Assembly (NCBI GenBank): GCA_964035545.1
Contig: OZ037765.1
Location: 6,398,698 to 6,462,697 of the forward strand
DNA: 64,000 nt
Direction: 5' to 3'
Origin: Bugula neritina
Lineage: Eukaryota; Bryozoa; Gymnolaemata; Cheilostomatida; Bugulidae
Part shown: piece after piece, positions 57,401 to 64,000 of the stretch
How the letters are laid out: each line of letters opens with the position of its first letter
Numbering within the stretch: the stretch's first letter is position 1
Notes under the pieces: generated by a model
The model's input: the letters and a program-made list of their open reading frames with translations, nothing else
Database searches by the model: none
What the model was told of the DNA's origin: nothing
Position numbers and translations under genes: made by a program

Positions 57401-60400
57401 TCACATAGCTTTAAAGGTTCTCTAACGTCTGCCATCATTATTTACCTTAGAGAAAAGTTTTTAACATGAAATAATTGTAATACGAATTATACAAAGACTA
57501 TAGTGCAGTTACTGCCTGCCCAACCAGTATGATAAAATAACATGGAAAAGTCAGGACTTTCTGCCACTTGACTTTTCCTGCATCAGAAAGCTTAAAACTT
57601 ACTGATTATCAGCGAAACTATGTTCTATTCATTGGCAAAATATGTACATTGACAAAAGGTTTATCAAGTGTCATTTAACTTTACATAATGCTTTCATGGG
57701 ACTCTTAGTACTATATTGTATGGCAAAGAATTTAGTTATTTGACGCAATATTGTTATGCTAGGTAGAGATTTAGTCAATCTCAAGCTATCTAATAATACG
57801 ATATACATACACATTTTACTATACATGGTCATCAATGCAAAATGTCATTACATTCAAGAATTTCCTATTTAATTAAATGTGCCGTTTAGGTTGCATGTAT
57901 TTAGTCTCAAAACTGACGAAGGCTCTCACAGAATTTTAGAACATAATTTAACTAAGGTAGAATACTAGCCCCTAATGTCAACACCTCAAAACACATCTCA
58001 TGATGTGTTATCAAGCCTGACCAGTATACAACATCAAACCAATTAATCAAGTATGTCATAGAATGGTATAATCTGCTTTGATAAAACTTTAGATTATTTA
58101 CATTAAAAATATATAAAACCATTTAGATTATGACTTTAAGCAACTTGAAAGAATATTTTGAAGATACAGTAAAAGCAATCTAAAAACTTGCACAATATCC
58201 CTCCCAGTAGAGTTGTTGTCCTCGTTGGGCATCATTTCACACAGAACCTCGGCCAACTTGGCTCTTAAATGTGGATTCTTAAGTCTAGACTTGCTTCCCA
58301 TAAACACTAAGATGAGATCCATGAAATGGCCACCAAACTCCAAGACATCCTATGCACCAATACATATAGTGGATAAACTTAGTTGTTTGGTAAAAAAAAA
58401 GAAGATACGATAACTGGTTGCGGAACAAATAAGCATAAGTAAAATAACGATAAATTAAGTAAAAGCACATACTCAAATATGATTAATACTAACCTGTAAA
58501 TAAACACTTTTAAATCGTCTGGTGATGACCATAGCATCTGTGATGTTATTGATGACAAATTCTGGCATACAGCCAAGTAAATGTGTGTTACAAGCTGTCA
58601 GAGGGAATGTTAGAGGAGAAAATAGGCTGACGTTATCCCCACCTGTTGCCAGATATGACAAGTAAGTGGCGCTGGCAATATGAAACCTCAGAATTGGTTT
58701 CAGTAGCTCAGGGTCAACCATGGCTGTTCTGATTGACATATAAGCCTTCATAGCTGCAAAATACAGCAAAGCTACAACTAAGTGCTGCAAAAGATTCTCA
58801 TTATATACGAGTCACTTTACAACATTTGGTACACAAAAAATGTTTTTGTTTTTCGATATTTTATGAACTTATATTTGCTAACATATCTGCTTTTGTTGCC
58901 TAAAAATAATGAAATGGTAACAAATACAACTAATATGTAAATATCGCCACCTATAATATTTTTATGACTTTTAACCAATTTTAATTTTGGGTTTCAATTT
59001 ATTGGTGTACACTAAATAAAGTAAAATGTTAATATTATATGTCCAGTGAAAGTCGGTCTTCGTTGCTAATCATTAAAAACTCAAGTGACTGAATACTCAC
59101 CCCGTTCAAATGCAAACTTGATGGCTTCAGCATTTGGTGCGGCTGGATTATTCTGCACTTGCTGGTATAGAGATTGAATATGATTCAGTTCCCGATTCAA
59201 ATTTAGAAACCTGCAGAATATAAAATAAAAACACCATTCAGGCAAAGCACTGTGCATGGATCAAACAACACTTTATAAAAAAACAATTATGGCTGAGTTG
59301 TTAATAAAAACATCTATATTTCCTAAAATACTTGGAAGTTTTTGTTTCATGAAACAACCCTGAAAAGTTGCATTGAGATTTATTCACCAAAAGAGTTAAA
59401 CAAAAAATAGAGGTTGCAAACACAGTAGGAGAAAATACATGAGTGAATACTTCTGTCTAACAAAAGAATTTGTTAAATTATTTACTACTAAGCTACAACT
59501 TTTCCTTTTTTAAGTATTTCTGCCCAAGTAAATTTGGTAATTTATTTTGAATATAAATTTTATATAACTCGCCAAATGACACAACTCTATTTTATTCAAT
59601 AACAATAATAAACTTCTAGCATGCCCATGGCTATTGTTTACAACATGACACAAGAAAAATTTGTCAACTTCACTAAAACGCTAGTCAACTGTGCCCAGAG
59701 CAAATATGGCAACTTCAAGCAAAGAAACTATCAAAACAATAAAAAGAACAACTAAAAATTTTTGGGATAAATGAAATTACAATGAAAAAAATAGCATGCA
59801 AGAACATCTATGTATAACATTACTTCTCATTGGTTCCGTGTACACCGAGATACAGCGCCTGCTGAGTTAGGAAGAACATATCACAGACGAATCCATACTC
59901 AGTTGGCATCTCTAATTCCTTCACCTCATTCTCTTCCAGCGAGATTAGGAAAGTTTCATCAGGCAACCCTAATGAGCGAATAGAATAAGAAGTGCATTAC
60001 ATTGCATAGTCTAACATTACCGGTATACAAGGCAATTACTAATGGGACAGAGTCCACAAATTTTACAAGCACTCAACAATTATTTTGATATTCCTGTTTC
60101 ACAATAGCTGAATGTGATTAGAGCAATAGGGGAATAGAAGCTACTAGAGAGAGAGAGAGGGGGGGGGAGGGGGAGGAGAGGGGGAGAGAGGGAGGAGGGG
60201 GAGAGAGGGAGGAGGGAGAGAGAGGGGGAGGAAAAGAGAGATTCACCTTAAATTGTAAATAATTGTATGAAATATGGCCTACATCGCAATAGAAAATATG
60301 ATTTGACAGTTTCATCCAAATTTTAAAAAACCTATCAATTGCATAGCAAAGTCCAGGCGCTGATTCGCGTTGATATAACAAGCTGTAATAAAATACCCAA

Positions 60401-63400
60401 GCAGTGGTGATGTCGCTGCTTCTGATCATTGGCCTCTTTAAACTGCTGCCGACAGTATTGTGGACGCAATTTAAGCAGCAATGAACTCTTCGGCTTACAA
60501 AATGGCTCACACATCCGCACGAGGACGTTGCAAAGATTCAGCATCAGGCCGTCACTGCATTCGTCTCGAGGTGGAGCTCCATCCATAGCCATTGTGGAGG
60601 CCAGCTGCACCCGCCCTTAAATATACCACAAAAATCATTAGGATGTAGAAAAAAGAGGCAATGAAATCTAAAGCTTATGACAGTGAAAGAGCTACAGCAA
60701 CTGTAATTTAGAGCCATATGTACATGACCATATTTCAAGTATAGAATTACGAAATCGAGTGATTTGATCGTACTAATGTTGTATATCATATATTCTCTTC
60801 AAAGTTATGTGTTTTATTGAACATTTGAAGTTAGATAACTAACCACCAGAGCTCATAAAACAGCATGCACCTGAAACAATTACACATTAACAAAAAGACC
60901 AAATAAAAATTATAGTTGTGCCTCCTTGAACCATTGCAGTCTTGTTCATTGCCACACCCAATGTTTTAACACAAGGCACCCTACCAGAGTTGGCAGCTAT
61001 GAGTCTTCCAATCCAATTGAGAAGAACATGTTTGGTGCGTGGAGACAATCTGAATATTTTGTTGAATAGGTTATACATGCAACTGGTAATCATGGATGAA
61101 TTCTACAACACAAAATAAAACTCCCTGTTCATTCTTCCACATGTACTGTAATCACAAGAAGGTTTACAATATGGCAAACTGCAACATAATATATTCATAT
61201 CAGAACAGTATAATATTTTCTTTCCTAATTGCAGATAACTGGTTCGGTTTCCAAACCAACCAATCGCTGTATAGCTTTAATGCACCATTACTGATTAAAA
61301 TGCTATAAAACCTATTTATTGGCCTAAAATATCTTTTAATTACCTTTTTTAAGATTGTCAATAACATAGGCTATGATAGTTTCTTATGACTAGTCACTAT
61401 CTTTACTAAAAGCACAAGCTGTTGATTCCCTCTTATTTAGCAAGTTTGATATTTAATTGGGAAATCCGTGGAAACTGCAACTTGTTCTACTTGAACAAGT
61501 ATTTCAACTTCTTATTATCTAGTAACTCAACATACAGAATATGCTAAAGCCTCAGCTCTATCCACGTCTGCTTGAGTCATTTTGGCAGGGTCAGTGAACA
61601 GGTCATTAGCCGCCCCTTCCCTGTAATGTCCAGGAGCACAGCTACTGCTCAGTATCGTCCCAAACAGGGATTCTTCAAATGCTCGTGCTGAGCTAGATGT
61701 AGTGTTTGTGTAACCTAGCAACACCTAAACAACACAAATATATAAAAACTTTACATCGTCTTATAATGCGAATACTTGTAGAATGCAATCATGAGTTTAA
61801 TTATTATAATCAAAACCAAAATATATTAACTTGCTGAACTACTAGTTACAACAGCCTTAAAATATTTGAGCAAGTATTATATGTTAGCTCAAGTATAGAC
61901 TTAAAATGCACAACTACAACATTAACTTTTACAATACAAAAATATACCGCTGAAGCTTCTTGCAAATAGTAAAATAATTATTTTTTCCTTTCTTATCATT
62001 ATCATTTGCTTATCATGACGATAATTTCTTAGGCATATTCACAGCTGTGGAAATGCCCTAACATGATATGAAAATAACAGCAACATTTATTGTATGCCTG
62101 AGAGTATGTACCATGCAAATAAGCTGAAGGCTTGGTAAATTATATGCTGCACTATTCAAAATTGTTTCTTTGTATCCATCGTATTTATTACAAAAACATT
62201 ATAATTCCTAATAAAATATATTAAATAAAATAATATATTTCCATGCTTAAGTCTTACCTCAGCTAAGTTTTGATTTCGAGCAAAAAAGTGGATAATTTTT
62301 AGAGCATTGGAAGCATCACTGTCATCACATAACTTTCCAAGTAGTCCCCGAGTGCATGCTCCGTGTAGCTTGGAGAGTATAGGGTAGAGCAGTGAACATA
62401 GAGACAGGATACATTCTGACTCCAACACTTTGTTAAATGACTGCTCCAAAAAGTTCAGCATGTACTCAGAATCTGTTGGACAAAAATAAAACAGTCAACA
62501 AATGAACTTTCTTTTTCCTGGAAATTCAAATTATACCTTCACTGCTTTGCAATATTATCATTACTGCTAAACAGTGGTTTGATTGCTTCTTCCCCCCTTT
62601 CGAAAATAACTTGAAATATTAGTTTATGACTAGCAAGAAAGAGAAAAGAGCGCTCTAGGTAACTTGAGTACCTGCACTGAAGAACTCCGTGAAGAATATT
62701 GTACACAACTGTTCCTCAATGTTCTGTCCCTCGTAGAGGCCAGGCTGCCGCAGGCATGTACTCGAGTTCTCTGTAATGACATCTTTACAGTTCTGAGCAT
62801 TGACCTGGTAGAAATACCAAACATACTGTTGGTAAAGCTAACTTTGCTCACATATGAAAATTATAATAACTTCATCATTAAGTTAAATTATAAATTCTGC
62901 CTCCGGATTATTTGGATTAGCAATGCGTCAGTCAATAAAGCATATATTATTTAGAGATCTGTTGATGCATTGATAAAAACAATTCAATTGCAGTATTACT
63001 ATTTTGAATCAATAATAGAATTATTAAAAAAATTGAATAAATGAATTACATACAGTCTTGCTTATCCATTACATTATGAAACAGTCAAGTTTTAAAATCA
63101 GAAAAATTGCAAGTGTCTATGTGAGATCATAATGACACCCTTTCAGGTGTAAACTAACACAGTGAGCATAGTTACATGTATTAATTGAGGTGAATACAGC
63201 ATCACAATTTTTTTCTATCTTTTACCAGTATTCAAGTTCATAACTTATCAATTCTGAGTGACACCACACAATCGACTATACTGATACCAACTACACTGTT
63301 ACCTGGTTTTTTTCTTTACTAGCCCGAATATAGCAATGGCAGAGGTAAACAAGTGTTTGGTTTTCTATCACATGGTAATCTACTGCTGAATCAGTTGTTG

Positions 63401-63458
63401 CTTTAACCACAGATTGTCTGAGTTGCTTTGAAGACATCAATGTCCGCTCAAATATTGC
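54496..63458 (-). CDS. UBE4A: Ubiquitin conjugation factor E4 A (UBE4A), 5' end missing, 16 exons seen
   Basis: This is a U-box ubiquitin ligase of the UFD2 family that extends ubiquitin chains with an E2 enzyme. Exons in transcript order: 63303-63458, 62672-62804, 62258-62472, 61536-61724, 60985-61102, 60397-60615, 59824-59968, 59101-59210, 58494-58753, 58188-58349, 56704-56898, 56407-56520, 56052-56300, 55545-55796, 55038-55195, 54496-54616. They join in frame to 931 residues plus stop (human about 1,066), so roughly the first 100 or more residues are not assigned. The Ufd2 core shows [38 protein letters not shown] and [10 protein letters not shown]. The C-terminal U-box shows [30 protein letters not shown] and DPFNRNPL. 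The U-box wording and the CKP-SS motif fit UBE4A and not UBE4B. The intron after 55545 begins with GC. The acceptor at 58753 was chosen over nearby AGs by phase; the weak donor after 58188 is uncertain. Confidence 0.94.
55901..55965 (+). repeat. tRNA-like fragment in a UBE4A intron
   Basis: The element has a closing stem CCCCAT/GTGGGG, a D-arm-like GTGT-AATGGTTA-GCAC, and a distorted anticodon arm around TTGCAA. No proper B box follows (TGTTCCTGG instead of GGTTCGAATCC), and it is several bases shorter than a tRNA. It is a decayed tRNA pseudogene or the head of a SINE, not a working tRNA gene. Confidence 0.55.
60145..60240. repeat. Purine-rich (GA/GGGA)n microsatellite in a UBE4A intron
   Basis: About 95 bp of GAGAG and GGGGGA runs between the exons at 59824-59968 and 60397-60615. 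On the minus strand it is a polypyrimidine tract that gives a false Ser/Pro/Leu-rich frame. Confidence 0.9.
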
Positions 63459-64000
63459 CTACCAAACAAAATAAGCAATGTTCATGGGGATTGGGGATCT
63501 TTTGGAATTGCAGCAGAAAATGTCAGAAAGATGACACTGCTCATGCCTGTGTTCTCTGCTTCGATTTCAGTACCATCTTGCAACAATATTTGTTCAAAGA
63601 CGCAGAAGAATAACTCATAATGAATGCTAAATAGTTGCTATTCTATTTATTAAAAATTTGAATACTGTTTAGGCTATTTTCTTCCTACCCACCATTACCA
63701 GGAGAATATTTTTTGTAAATCTGCTGTAGCCACGAGTAGTTGAATGCTAGAGCAGTTATTGCAAACAAATTGTCTGTTTAAAGCAGTCCAAGAAAATTAT
63801 AGCAGATTAGTGAAAAAATAGGCAACTGACGAGAAATCTAACTGTTATTACTGTTGACCACTCAAACAGCAAATACCATTTCTTACAAACTGACTTGTAT
63901 TCAATGTTAGTCGCTCTTTTTGACTTTGATTTATGTATACTCATAAAACCATTAGATCCTTATAAGTCTGTCATTATTTTTCAGTAACAAATGACAAACT
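63459..64000. other. Upstream of the first assigned UBE4A exon, unresolved
   Basis: The missing N-terminal UBE4A exons should lie here or beyond the window edge. On the minus strand a frame at about 63500-63615 (containing VFEQILLQDGTEIEAEN) stays open for some 45 codons, but it matches no remembered UBE4A block and its splice sites are unclear. I see nothing else. Confidence 0.4.

Noticed and set aside
60118-60510. 130-codon minus-strand frame with a Ser/Pro/Leu repeat tail
   Set aside because: It reads through part of a UBE4A exon in the wrong frame and then a GA microsatellite. The true exon 60397-60615 uses another frame that matches UBE4A.

Overview
The window is a piece of an animal nuclear genome. 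It is AT-rich, its genes are interrupted by many introns (almost all GT-AG), and it carries genes known only from animals (two Dmrt transcription factors) beside eukaryotic housekeeping genes. GC content, intron size and gene spacing suggest an invertebrate bilaterian. The Dmrt93B-like type of one gene is compatible with a protostome or lophotrochozoan, but the sequence alone does not give the species.

Layout from left to right: PRKCSH (glucosidase II beta subunit) on the plus strand in nine exons, 597-5074. Then about 7.5 kb without recognisable genes. Then two Dmrt genes on the minus strand in the same orientation: a Dmrt93B/DMRT3-like gene (12627-15074, four exons) and a DMRTA (Dmrt4/5, dmrt99B)-like gene (26406-28856, four exons), separated by about 11 kb of non-coding DNA. 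After a 3.4 kb gap comes INTS1, Integrator subunit 1, on the minus strand. Its 39 exons between 32259 and 52734 join in frame to 2,055 codons. A 1.8 kb spacer separates it from UBE4A, the U-box E3/E4 ubiquitin ligase, also minus strand. Sixteen exons of UBE4A are in the window and its 5' end is missing or unresolved.

Exon boundaries were worked out by hand from splice signals, reading-frame phase and remembered family similarity. PRKCSH, both Dmrt genes and INTS1 join into complete open reading frames, and the visible part of UBE4A is also open. The genes do not form a functional pathway: PRKCSH acts in ER glycoprotein folding, the Dmrt genes in development and sex or neural patterning, INTS1 in snRNA and promoter-proximal RNA processing, and UBE4A in ubiquitin chain assembly.

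The most unusual content is not coding. INTS1 introns hold at least seven unrelated tandem repeats, including a 1.1 kb array of a 19-bp unit. One INTS1 intron carries a near-identical 105-bp copy of the 5' part of INTS1 exon 6 with its splice acceptor. A tRNA-derived SINE lies in INTS1 and a tRNA-like fragment in UBE4A. A PRKCSH intron contains a hairpin whose arms differ mainly at G-U-compatible positions. UBE4A uses one GC-AG intron. I found no evidence for a novel multi-gene system, virus, CRISPR array or operon-like module.
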